Positions 26,391-32,071 of a stretch of DNA of 32,071 nucleotides are shown piece by piece (the first letter of the stretch is position 1; every line of letters begins with the position of its first letter). The DNA lies in the NCBI GenBank assembly GCA_003697085.1, contig RFFU01000082.1:1-32071 (forward strand), in the 5' to 3' direction. The translations under genes were made by a program, and so were the position numbers. The notes under the pieces are model-generated. The model searched no databases. It was not told the DNA's origin and worked only from the letters and a program-made list of their open reading frames with translations. This stretch comes from Candidatus Hydrogenedentota bacterium (lineage in GTDB: Bacteria > UBA8481 > J006).

Positions 26391-26419
26391 AACCTATCGA
26401 CTTCATCGCGCCATCGCAA
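26391..26419 (-). promoter_or_regulatory. Candidate promoter of tRNA-Phe
   Basis: Minus strand TTGCGA (26419-26414), 17 bases, TAGGTT (26396-26391), 14 bases before the mature tRNA end. Hexamer matches are modest. No separate promoter or clear terminator is seen between the tRNA and the TPR-like gene 25 bases downstream, so read-through into that operon is possible. Confidence 0.4.
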
Positions 26420-26638
26420 GAAAAAGAAACAGCACACGAAAGATTCCCTTTGCGAACCGCTCCGGGGAACAGAATCCTTCTCGGGGACGAGCAATTTGAT
26501 CAGGAAAGAACTCGCCACGCAGCCGGAGGAAAGGCCCCGAAGCAGAAGACAAAAGGCAACAGCGGTGGGGCGTCTCCAAGCCGCGCCGTAATCGAATCCT
26601 TAATACATTCAGCGCGTTCGGTCGGCGTGTTCCCCGGC

Positions 26639-26663
26639 TTCCCTTCCCTTCCCTTCCCTTCCC
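26639..26663. repeat. Pentanucleotide microsatellite (TTCCC)5
   Basis: Five perfect consecutive TTCCC units lie in the intergenic space downstream of parB. Such arrays can vary in copy number by slippage. It is not in a gene or obvious promoter. Confidence 0.85.
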
Positions 26664-26701
26664 ACTATTCCGCCGCGTTTTCTTTGGCTTGCCTCGTCCG
26701 C

Positions 26702-26755
26702 ACCTTCTCTGTGGTTTATGGGTTTCTTTCCTTCGCGCCTCCTCGTGTTTCTTTG
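26702..26755 (-). repeat. Second, degenerate copy of the repeat family, downstream of parB
   Basis: On the minus strand it reads AAAGAAACACGAGGAG, then GGAAAGAAACCCATAA and ACCACAGAGAAGG. The pattern of ACCAC(A/G)GAGAA words spaced by purine-rich runs is the same as in the element upstream of parA. More degenerate, so moderate confidence. Confidence 0.4.
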
Positions 26756-26793
26756 AATGCGAATTACCCCTTTTCGGCTTTGAGGAAATACGT

Positions 26794-27786
26794 CTATTCC
26801 CTCAGCAGCAGATCCACGAGGACCGTAAGGTCGCTCTTATCGTAATATTCAAAAGACAACAGTCCTCGTCGAGAATCTCCACGAAGAACGACCTTTCTTC
26901 CAAAACGGGTCTCCAAACGATGAAGGGTTCGTTGATCGATCACGTCACGGTTATTGCGAGAAGCGCGGCCGCGACCGCCCCGCGAGGAGCTGTTTTCGTG
27001 AGACCGAAACGCCGCGACGAGTCGTTCGATCTGACGAGCCGATAGCCCTTCGCGGATAATCCTTTTCGCCAGGGGTAGGATACGTTCGCGCTCCAGGCCG
27101 ACCAATGGACGCGCCTGGCCGGAAGAAATCTTCCCGTCGCGAAGCCATTCCTGTACCTGCTGAGGAAGCGCGAGCAGACGAAGCGAGTTTGCGATCGCGC
27201 TGCGACTCTTCCCCACCGTGGCGGCGATCTCATCCTGTCGCATCCCGTGCTCCTCTTGAAGTCGCCGATACCCCAGCGCCTCCTCGATGGGGTTGAGATC
27301 TTCCCGGAGAAGATTCTCGATGAGCGCCGCCGCGGTCGCCTCCGCATCATCAAAAGGCCGAACGACGGCCGGGATGGTGGCCAAGCCGACCAGTTTAGCG
27401 GCCCGCCACCGGCGCTCCCCGGCCACGATTTGGTATCGCGGAGGATCAAGAGAGAGCGGCCGGACGACGATCGGTTGGAGGACACCGTTTTCCTTGATGG
27501 AGAGTGCAAGGGAGCGAAGAGTTTCGGGATCGAAATTTCGGCGTGGTTGGTCGGGATTGGGCTGGATCTGGCCAATAGACAGCGACAGCGGCTCGGACAA
27601 ATTTCTAGGAGCGGAGCTTCCGTAATCAACAGCGACAGTGGGCCTGAGTCGGTCCGACTCTTGAGATTTCGGAAGAGTGGAGAGATCTTGTTGGGAATCT
27701 GCTGTTTTTTCAGTCGGCGGCAGCGGGTTGGAAAGGAGTGATTGGAGACCGCGACCGAGTTGAAATTTTTTGACGGCTTTCGGCAT
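26794..27786 (-). CDS. parB: Chromosome partitioning protein ParB
   Basis: CTP-dependent sliding clamp that loads at parS and spreads to organise the origin region. The 330-residue protein starts with the typical KKFQLGRGLQSLL, then a linker, the ParB/Srx-like domain with QPNPDQPRRNF and the CTP-binding GERRWRAA (123-130), ENLLREDLNPIEEA (157-170), a helix-turn-helix around 182-205 (DEIAATVGKSRSAIANSL) and a C-terminal dimerisation segment YYDKSDLTVLVDLLL. The start lies 77 bases inside the end of parA, an unusually long overlap. Confidence 0.96.
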   Translation of the reverse strand: MPKAVKKFQLGRGLQSLLSNPLPPTEKTADSQQDLSTLPKSQESDRLRPTVAVDYGSSAPRNLSEPLSLSIGQIQPNPDQPRRNFDPETLRSLALSIKENGVLQPIVVRPLSLDPPRYQIVAGERRWRAAKLVGLATIPAVVRPFDDAEATAAALIENLLREDLNPIEEALGYRRLQEEHGMRQDEIAATVGKSRSAIANSLRLLALPQQVQEWLRDGKISSGQARPLVGLERERILPLAKRIIREGLSARQIERLVAAFRSHENSSSRGGRGRASRNNRDVIDQRTLHRLETRFGRKVVLRGDSRRGLLSFEYYDKSDLTVLVDLLLRE

Positions 27787-28627
27787 TGAGCACCTCCCTG
27801 GCTAAATCGAGATAGGCTTCGGCGCCCGTCGAGGACGGGTCGAAGAGAAGAATCGGCTTACCATGGCTTGGGGCCTCGGCAAGGCGGATATTTCTGGGAA
27901 TGATCGTGTGGCAGACGGCGGTGGAGAAGGAGGTGTGAAAGTTGGGGAGCGTGGAGGTGATTTCATCGCGGACGGCGCGGGAGAGACGGAGACGGGAGTC
28001 GAACATGGTGAGAAGGATGGAGACGGAATCAAGAGTGGTCTGAAAGTTCTTCTGGAGCAGAATTAGGGTGCGAAGGAGTTGGGAAAGTCCCTCGAGAGCG
28101 AGATATTCGGTTTGGACGGGAACGAGTACGGTATCGGCGGCGACAAGCGCGTTGACGGTGATGAGGCCGATTCCGGGGGGGGTATCGAGGATGAGGTAAT
28201 CGAAGTCGAGAGGCGGATCGGCTGTGGGAGAGGAAGGAGGACGAGGAGGAGAGAGGGAGGGGGGGAGAGGGGAGCGAAGTATCTTTCGGAGGAAGACGCG
28301 GGAGTCCGGGTGTTCGGAGAGTTCGATCTCGAGGGCGGCGAGATCGGCGGAACCGGGGAGGAGGAAAAGGGGTTCGAGTGTGGTGGGGGTGAGAGAGAAA
28401 GAGACGGGCGTTGCGGGATTCTGAAAATAATCCGTAATGACGGCATAGATATCGCGGCGTGGCTGATCGGGGAGAAGCGCTGAGAGGGAGGATGTGGCAT
28501 TGCATTGAGGATCGAGATCGAGCAAGAGGACGCGGTGGTCGAGCGCAGAGAGGGAAACGGCGAGGTTGACGGCGGTGGTCGTTTTTCCGACACCGCCCTT
28601 TTGGTTGGCAACGGTTAGGATTTTCAT
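27710..28627 (-). CDS. parA: Chromosome partitioning ATPase ParA (Soj)
   Basis: Walker-type ATPase that moves ParB-parS complexes. The 305 residues start MKILTVANQKGGVGKTTTAV, with the deviant Walker A at 10-17, LLLDLDPQ (about 35-42) and LILDTPPGIG. Between LRKIL and FDYLILD there is an extra block of about 22 residues, almost only Pro, Ser, Leu and Arg (about 119-140), not found in ordinary ParA. After the normal end (REVL) about 25 basic and Pro-rich residues run into parB in another frame. ATG at 28627 fits the family; an upstream ATG at 28660 would add 11 unconserved residues. No Shine-Dalgarno is seen; the promoter lies so close that the mRNA is nearly leaderless. Confidence 0.95.
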   Translation of the reverse strand: MKILTVANQKGGVGKTTTAVNLAVSLSALDHRVLLLDLDPQCNATSSLSALLPDQPRRDIYAVITDYFQNPATPVSFSLTPTTLEPLFLLPGSADLAALEIELSEHPDSRVFLRKILRSPLPPSLSPPRPPSSPTADPPLDFDYLILDTPPGIGLITVNALVAADTVLVPVQTEYLALEGLSQLLRTLILLQKNFQTTLDSVSILLTMFDSRLRLSRAVRDEITSTLPNFHTSFSTAVCHTIIPRNIRLAEAPSHGKPILLFDPSSTGAEAYLDLAREVLNAESRQKISTRSRSPITPFQPAAAD

Positions 28628-28640
28628 GACGCCGGAAGGA

Positions 28641-28670
28641 ATTCTACAACATTCCTTCAAAGAATTTCAA
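28641..28670 (-). promoter_or_regulatory. Promoter of parAB
   Basis: Minus strand TTGAAA (28670-28665), 18 bases, TAGAAT (28646-28641), five of six matches in each. The start codon is 13 bases beyond the -10, giving a leader of about 5-8 bases, consistent with the missing Shine-Dalgarno. Confidence 0.6.
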
Positions 28671-28756
28671 GAGATTAAAAAACTTTCTTGAAGAGAAGAT
28701 TCTGCTACCGTAGAGTAATTCGCGTTCCCTTTTTCTCTTCTTTCTTCCTTCCTTTC

Positions 28757-28765
28757 TTCACGTGA
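28757..28765. promoter_or_regulatory. Degenerate parS-like core
   Basis: TTCACGTGA matches the central part of parS, but the flanks do not. It lies 250 bases from the perfect site and could be a weak ParB site or chance. Confidence 0.25.
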
Positions 28766-28844
28766 TTGCTGTTTCGTTCGCCGTGGTTCCTGAATGTGCG
28801 GGCGCAGCGGTCCTTTCTCGGTCTGTTCCTTTTTCCCTTTTCCC

Positions 28845-29017
28845 ATGTGCCTTTTCCTTTTTCGTGTTCTCGGTGTGTTCCGTGGTTTCTCGGTGCCTTC
28901 GGCGTCTTTCGCGGTTTCCTTTCTTCCGTGTCTTTCCGCGTTTTCCGTGGTTGCCTTTCTTCCGTGTCATTCCGTGTCTTCCGGGGTTTCGCTTTTCTCC
29001 GCGTGCTCCGTGGTCTC
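28845..29017 (-). repeat. Degenerate A(C)CACGGAA-type repeat element with two 36-bp tandem units
   Basis: On the minus strand the motif ACACGGAA and variants (ACCACGGAA, ACGCGGAA, ACACCGAGAA) recur about every 9-12 bases. Two adjacent 36-base units, 28987-28952 and 28951-28916, are near identical (five or six differences by eye). It can be read as a Lys/Arg/Thr/Glu-rich frame, which I regard as spurious. It ends directly at parS. Confidence 0.75.
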
Positions 29018-29033
29018 TGTTTCACGTGAAACA
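29018..29033. promoter_or_regulatory. parS centromere site
   Basis: TGTTTCACGTGAAACA, a perfect 16-base palindrome identical to the consensus bacterial parS. It lies about 390 bases upstream of parA. ParB should load here; this also supports a chromosomal, origin-proximal location (inference from known ParABS loci). Confidence 0.95.
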
Positions 29034-29176
29034 CCCACGGCCTCTTTATCTCGGCACCGCGTTATCATCAACACCACGCTCGAACGGCGAGACCGAGCAA
29101 GGCGTTCCAAGTTCCGGCCCTTGAAACCCTCCAATTCCGGGGCGGAAAAGCCAAATCGAGAATTCGCGAACTACTG

Positions 29177-29197
29177 ACATTATGGGAGTTATAATGT
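29177..29197. repeat. Perfect 7-7-7 inverted repeat
   Basis: ACATTAT, seven-base spacer, ATAATGT. The size and symmetry are those of a protein-binding operator or a recombinase core, but the arms do not match dif well. No adjacent gene explains it. Confidence 0.4.
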
Positions 29198-29361
29198 ATC
29201 CGGGAAGTCGAAACGAACGGCGTCCCCCCTTCGGAAATTGCGACTCGAAAAAATTCTCCAACAATCGACCACTTTCGAGATGGCCATTCTTTCCTTTGGT
29301 TCAGCGAAGAGGCTGAAACGAAAAATATCCATATCTAGCGTTTTTTTCTGAAACAAATAGG

Positions 29362-29391
29362 ATTATATCGTGTATCGAAAATTTTTGTAAA
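29362..29391 (-). promoter_or_regulatory. Candidate leftward promoter in the AT-rich island
   Basis: Minus strand TTTACA (29391-29386), 18 bases, TATAAT (29367-29362). It would transcribe through parS toward parAB, with no gene in between. It stands back to back with a rightward promoter eight bases away. Confidence 0.4.
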
Positions 29392-29398
29392 AAAGTTC

Positions 29399-29427
29399 TT
29401 GCATTTAAATTACCGCTGTGCTATTCT
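29399..29427 (+). promoter_or_regulatory. Candidate rightward promoter of a small RNA
   Basis: TTGCAT (29399-29404), 17 bases, TATTCT (29422-29427). The predicted start near 29434 lies directly in front of the strong hairpin at 29447-29499. Confidence 0.4.
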
Positions 29428-29433
29428 ACCCCA

Positions 29434-29499
29434 CGGTGACGGCGATGCCCGGGCGCGGAGCGGCTTCGAGGAAGTCACCCGCGTTCCGGGCTGTTTTTT
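29434..29499 (+). ncRNA. Candidate small structured RNA or attenuator ending in an intrinsic terminator
   Basis: GCCCGG (29447-29452) pairs with CCGGGC (29486-29491), then CGCGG (29454-29458) with CCGCG (29479-29483), then GGCTTC (29462-29467) with GAAGTC (29471-29476) around the loop GAG, about 17 pairs in total. TG and six T follow (29494-29499). With the promoter just upstream, a transcript of about 65 bases is predicted. It does not look like SRP RNA, 6S RNA, RNase P RNA or tmRNA. It could equally be an attenuator for the tiny frame at 29520. Confidence 0.45.
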
Positions 29500-29519
29500 G
29501 GGGCAAGGTTAGGGAAGCA

Positions 29520-29618
29520 ATGGAACAGAGTATTCCATCGAAAGAAAAAGCATCGAAAAGCATACGATTTAACATTCAATCATTATCGCGGGCGGAAACG
29601 CAAGGGCTCTACCAATAA
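29520..29618 (+). CDS. Possible 32-residue peptide, unknown
   Basis: ATG at 29520 with a purine-rich TTAGGGAAG upstream opens a 32-codon frame, polar and basic (begins MEQSIPSKEKASKSIRF). It follows the promoter and hairpin at 29399-29499. No family is recognised and chance is a real possibility. Confidence 0.2.
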   Translation: MEQSIPSKEKASKSIRFNIQSLSRAETQGLYQ

Positions 29619-29687
29619 CGAAGAAGATACCCCGTTGACAGTCGAGTTCACTCGTCGCAAGAGACGATATGAAAGCGGGGGCGGGTG

Positions 29688-29990
29688 ATGGAAAAACGAA
29701 CGCCACTGCGGTTTCTTCCTCGGTCGAAGGAAGATGAGAGCACGGGTATCGCTCGCGGATACGAGGAAAGCGGGAGAAAACAACAAAAAAAATGGGACGC
29801 CGCGTATCCTTTTCTGGTTCTGGTCGGTGCCGAATACCGTGATGGGGAAGGGAAACAGTGTACAGGAAGTGGAAAGGTGTTTGCAGTCGAACTCGGGCAT
29901 TCGCGTCTCGACGCGGGGTTATGTTGTGAACTTGTCAAAGTTGAGATTTGCCTGAGCAGACCTGAAATTCGAGAAAATGGGGGAGATTGA
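29688..29990 (+). CDS. Possible hypothetical protein of 100 residues
   Basis: Open frame from ATG 29688 (begins MEKRTPLRFLPRSKEDE), charged N-terminal half, then YPFLVLVGAEYRDGEG, GSGKVFAVELGH and LCCELVKVEICLS, which read like protein strands. No good Shine-Dalgarno, and other frames of similar length are open on both strands, so coding is unproven. No family recognised. Confidence 0.25.
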   Translation: MEKRTPLRFLPRSKEDESTGIARGYEESGRKQQKKWDAAYPFLVLVGAEYRDGEGKQCTGSGKVFAVELGHSRLDAGLCCELVKVEICLSRPEIRENGGD

Positions 29991-30241
29991 CCGGCTCCGG
30001 AGAGGTGCGGTACTGATTGCGCCGTCGTGAGGCGCGAATCGGCGCGGGTTGTGCGAGAAAAGAGGGAAGGTGAGGAAAGGACCTGCTCTGAGCGAAACGG
30101 TTTTTCCAGGGAAGAGATGATTTCCTTCGAGGGGCGCGGGGTACGGGTCGAGGTGAGAAAGTCGCGCGGCGTTCGAAACGGCGATCGAGTTTCGAAGAAA
30201 AGGGAAGAAAAGGAAGATTCGTTTGCGCGACGGTGAGAGGG

Positions 30242-31756
30242 CTATCTGCGAAAGCCGATATCGTCGAGATAGATGAGGCCGTCCCTCACGTCGATTTCAT
30301 CTCGTTCCAAAACCACCACGAACTCGGTCATGTCGCGCCAATCGGAGATTCCTTCGAAAGCCGCCAGGGGTACGGTGACCTTCCGCCAGCGTGGAGCCAA
30401 GCCGGTTATTCGGACTGTCCCGCGTTCCCGCGCGTTCTTCAATTCTACCTTGAATCGCGACGTTCCCTTCAGCGTTCCCGATCCGGTTCGCGCCCAGAAT
30501 TCCAAATAACGGTACCGGTGCAGGTCCAGCGTCGTGTCGCCCTTGTCTCGAAATTGGAGCCAGAGGCCTCCGTATGCCGGATTAGGACCGTCGAGATCGT
30601 AGCGGAGTTTGAGGCAATACCCGTTGGGTTTCCCCTCGCGATCGTCGGGATCGTACGCCTCGAAACAGCGAATGGTCGGGTCGGTGGGATCGCTGATCCA
30701 GGCGCCGAAAGGACAGACCCATTCCCGTTCCGTCGCGCCGTTCTTGTCGAAATCGGCCACGAGGAAGACGCGGGGCGGGGGAGGGCCGTGATCCCTTGGT
30801 GTTGCGGGCGCCTTCGAGATGACGACCTGCGGTCGGGGAAGGCGCTCAAAACGGGCGGGTTCCGTATCGACGGTTTGCGGCGGGGAGGTTTTCGTCTGCG
30901 GGGGCGTCTCCAGATTCACGGCGGCTGGTTCCTTTCGAGAAGGATGACCGGTTGCGTCGGGAGGCGCGGCTGCGGGTCGTGAATTTTCGGGGGATGTGCC
31001 CGCGATTCTCCTCCCCTCGTCCGTGACGCGGCGGGCCAGAAAAAAGATGGCCGCCGTGAGCAAGACCAGCAGCAACAAGGTGAGGAAGCCCAGGAACGGC
31101 CGTTTCCAGGAATGTGTTTCCGTGAGCCGAACATCCGGACGGATCTCGATTCGGGAATCCGTCAGAAGGGCGACCTGCCGAAGCCGAACCCAGCCGCCGC
31201 GTTCTCCCGACCAGATCCAATCCTCCGGACGCAACTTCCCGTCCGCCAAGGATTTTCTCACCTCCTCCGTCGTGAGCGGTCCGAATTCTTCTTTCCGCGT
31301 TGTGAAGATGTACCACAGCCGTTGCGGCCCCGTCTCCGTGAAGTACCGCTCCTCCCTCCACTGGATGAAGCGTTTCAAGAACGCCATATCCTTTTCGGAA
31401 AGTGTTTGGAAGGCGAAGGTGAGGAAATATCGGTAGCCCGGCACCCAGGAATTTTCCACGCGCAATACCTTCGCGCGTACCAGGAAGCGATCCTTCCGGG
31501 GAAGTTCGAGTTCGATATTGACAGGCTGTCCGGCTTTCGGGATCCCCCGGGCTTCGGTGTCCCCGGCCAGATCCAAGCGTGCCCCGAGGCCGTTTTCGTT
31601 CAAGCCGGTGGTTTCTCCGGAGAGACAGGTTCCATCCGGAAAGCGGACGTGGACGGGTACCTGCATCGTGACCAGGCGCGTCGCCCGGCGGCGATAGGCC
31701 GCTCCTTCCGGTGGTCGTTCCCCTTCTTCGACTTCCCCTCTCGGTTCCTCTTCCAT
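30242..31756 (-). CDS. PilZ / GYF_2-like / transmembrane / carbohydrate-binding-like chimeric protein
   Basis: About 504 residues. Residues 20-135 form a PilZ domain with RRATR (23-27) and NENGLG (53-58), a possible c-di-GMP site. Residues 147-196 (LWYIF, FGPLTTEEVRKSL, WIWSGERGGWVRL) resemble the GYF_2 domain. One membrane helix follows at about 221-241, then a Pro-rich linker (250-330) and a C-terminal beta-sandwich-like region (330-504) with FEAYDPDD, GLWLQF, YRYLEFWART, VPLAAF and the terminal GLIYLDDIGFRR, as in carbohydrate-binding or CIA30-like modules. PilZ and GYF_2 would be cytoplasmic and the sandwich outside. ATG at 31756 has AGGTGG about eight bases upstream; GTG at 31768 with GGGAGG is an alternative. 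TAGAAT at 31797-31792 may be its -10. Function not known; domain names are from pattern recognition. Confidence 0.75.
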   Translation of the reverse strand: MEEEPRGEVEEGERPPEGAAYRRRATRLVTMQVPVHVRFPDGTCLSGETTGLNENGLGARLDLAGDTEARGIPKAGQPVNIELELPRKDRFLVRAKVLRVENSWVPGYRYFLTFAFQTLSEKDMAFLKRFIQWREERYFTETGPQRLWYIFTTRKEEFGPLTTEEVRKSLADGKLRPEDWIWSGERGGWVRLRQVALLTDSRIEIRPDVRLTETHSWKRPFLGFLTLLLLVLLTAAIFFLARRVTDEGRRIAGTSPENSRPAAAPPDATGHPSRKEPAAVNLETPPQTKTSPPQTVDTEPARFERLPRPQVVISKAPATPRDHGPPPPRVFLVADFDKNGATEREWVCPFGAWISDPTDPTIRCFEAYDPDDREGKPNGYCLKLRYDLDGPNPAYGGLWLQFRDKGDTTLDLHRYRYLEFWARTGSGTLKGTSRFKVELKNARERGTVRITGLAPRWRKVTVPLAAFEGISDWRDMTEFVVVLERDEIDVRDGLIYLDDIGFRR

Positions 31757-31768
31757 TACGGTTTCCAC

Positions 31769-32071
31769 CTCACGGACTGACCTCCCCGCGAATTCTATTT
31801 TTTCTGCCGGTCGCTTTCCGGAATGCCCGCGTGGGTGATTCTACGTCGGGTCATAGATTGGGGAAAGACAAAACGGATTCTTTCCTCTCCGGCGGCGGAG
31901 GATTAAGAATATAATGTTGAAATAAAAAAAGCCGCCGCGGCAAGCCGTTGATTTTGAATTTACGATCCGGACTCCTGCAGGTTCCCGAAAAAAGGGATAC
32001 AACACAGAGACACAGAGATCACAGAGGATGAAATGAAAAAAGGAAGAGACCCGAGAAAACCCGCGGATTCA
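31769..32071. other. Right-end intergenic region
   Basis: These 303 bases show no gene. They contain the upstream region of the PilZ chimera, a GC-rich palindromic stretch next to seven A (31924-31941) and a short run of ACACAGAGA-type repeat at 32001-32027, related to the element upstream of parA. Confidence 0.5.
32001..32027 (+). repeat. Short ACACAGAGA-type repeat
   Basis: Three consecutive units of the form (A)CACAGAG(A) on the plus strand (AACACAGAGA, CACAGAGA, TCACAGAGG). Same family as the longer element at 28845-29017 and the traces at 26702-26755, by motif and spacing. Confidence 0.55.

Larger units (their letters stand above)
26377..26793. other. Intergenic region between parB and tRNA-Phe
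   Basis: No convincing gene. Apart from the tRNA promoter it holds a pentanucleotide tandem repeat (five TTCCC, 26639-26663) and a stretch of the degenerate ACGGAA/ACAGAGAA-type repeat (minus strand, about 26755-26702). I see no good intrinsic terminator for parB. Confidence 0.6.
28628..30241. other. 1.6-kb region without recognised genes, upstream of parAB
   Basis: It holds, from left to right: the parAB promoter, a long degenerate repeat element, a perfect parS, an inverted repeat (29177-29197), an AT-rich island (about 29321-29412) with back-to-back promoters, a small-RNA-like hairpin, and about 600 bases with overlapping open frames on both strands (29619-30241), none of which matches a family I know. 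I saw no clear DnaA-box cluster, although ParAB-parS loci often lie near the replication origin. Confidence 0.6.

Noticed and set aside
26450-26845. Plus-strand frame of 131 residues between tRNA-Phe and parB
   Set aside because: It reads through the microsatellite and the repeat and into the end of parB antisense; no signal for translation.
28705-29034. Minus-strand frame of 109 residues rich in Lys, Arg, Thr and Glu
   Set aside because: It is the translation of the short repeat element and contains parS; low complexity and no start signal.
29046-29264. Minus-strand frame of 72 residues between parS and the AT-rich island
   Set aside because: Only a TTG start, no Shine-Dalgarno, no recognisable motif.
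29040-29420. Replication origin
   Set aside because: ParABS and an AT-rich stretch suggest proximity, but I found no cluster of DnaA boxes and no dnaA, dnaN or gid genes.
31921-31950. Minus-strand terminator at the seven-A run
   Set aside because: The GC palindrome beside it allows only three to four pairs with a sensible loop, and no minus-strand gene ends there.

Overview
The window is bacterial chromosomal DNA of moderately high GC (roughly 55-60% by eye), with dense, mostly overlapping genes, ATG/GTG starts and Shine-Dalgarno sites. It holds a cobalamin-dependent ribonucleotide reductase, a CBS-less GuaB3-type IMP dehydrogenase, a quinone-type dihydroorotate dehydrogenase, nickel-pincer cofactor genes, c-di-GMP (PilZ) proteins and a chromosomal ParABS locus. 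These suggest a free-living, respiring, B12-using bacterium, possibly from a deep-branching or uncultured phylum. I cannot name the taxon from sequence alone.

Layout. (1) 1-2140, minus: nrdJ, cut off at its C-terminus by the window edge. Its promoter is perfect consensus and its leader is long and structured. (2) 2141-2797: divergent control region with a candidate promoter and an intrinsic-terminator-like attenuator facing the next operon. (3) 2798-20413, plus: one uninterrupted 17-gene nucleotide superoperon, guaB3-guaA-purE-purC-purS-purQ-purL-purF-purM-purB-purD-pyrR-pyrB-pyrC-pyrD-pyrF-pyrE. Fourteen of its 16 junctions overlap, one has a 1-base gap and one (guaA/purE) a 20-base gap. A strong terminator follows at 20601-20630. 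(4) 20697-21482, plus: a tandem PilZ-like protein. (5) 26279-21500, minus: a tightly coupled run of a membrane-anchored TPR-like protein, larE, larB, larC and hemC, just downstream of tRNA-Phe(GAA) at 26376-26304. (6) 28627-26794, minus: parA-parB, with a perfect parS at 29018-29033. (7) 28628-30241: a 1.6-kb region with no recognisable gene but with a tandem-repeat element, parS, back-to-back promoters and a small-RNA-like hairpin. (8) 31756-30242, minus: a PilZ / GYF_2-like / transmembrane / carbohydrate-binding-like chimera.

How it fits together. The superoperon supplies most of purine synthesis (IMP branch plus GMP) and of pyrimidine synthesis from carbamoyl phosphate to UMP-level intermediates. 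The divergent nrdJ makes deoxyribonucleotides, so ribo- and deoxyribonucleotide supply share one control region. Not in the window are purK, purN/purT, purH, purA, carAB and the lactate racemase larA. The lar genes make the nickel-pincer nucleotide from NaAD; LarB shares its catalytic fold with PurE of the same window. HemC makes the tetrapyrrole precursor also needed for cobalamin, the cofactor of NrdJ. No transposon, CRISPR array or obvious defence system was seen. The most unusual items are the superoperon with its single leader attenuator, the chimeric PilZ protein, the Pro/Ser-rich insertion in ParA with a 77-base parA/parB overlap, and a degenerate repeat family around parAB.
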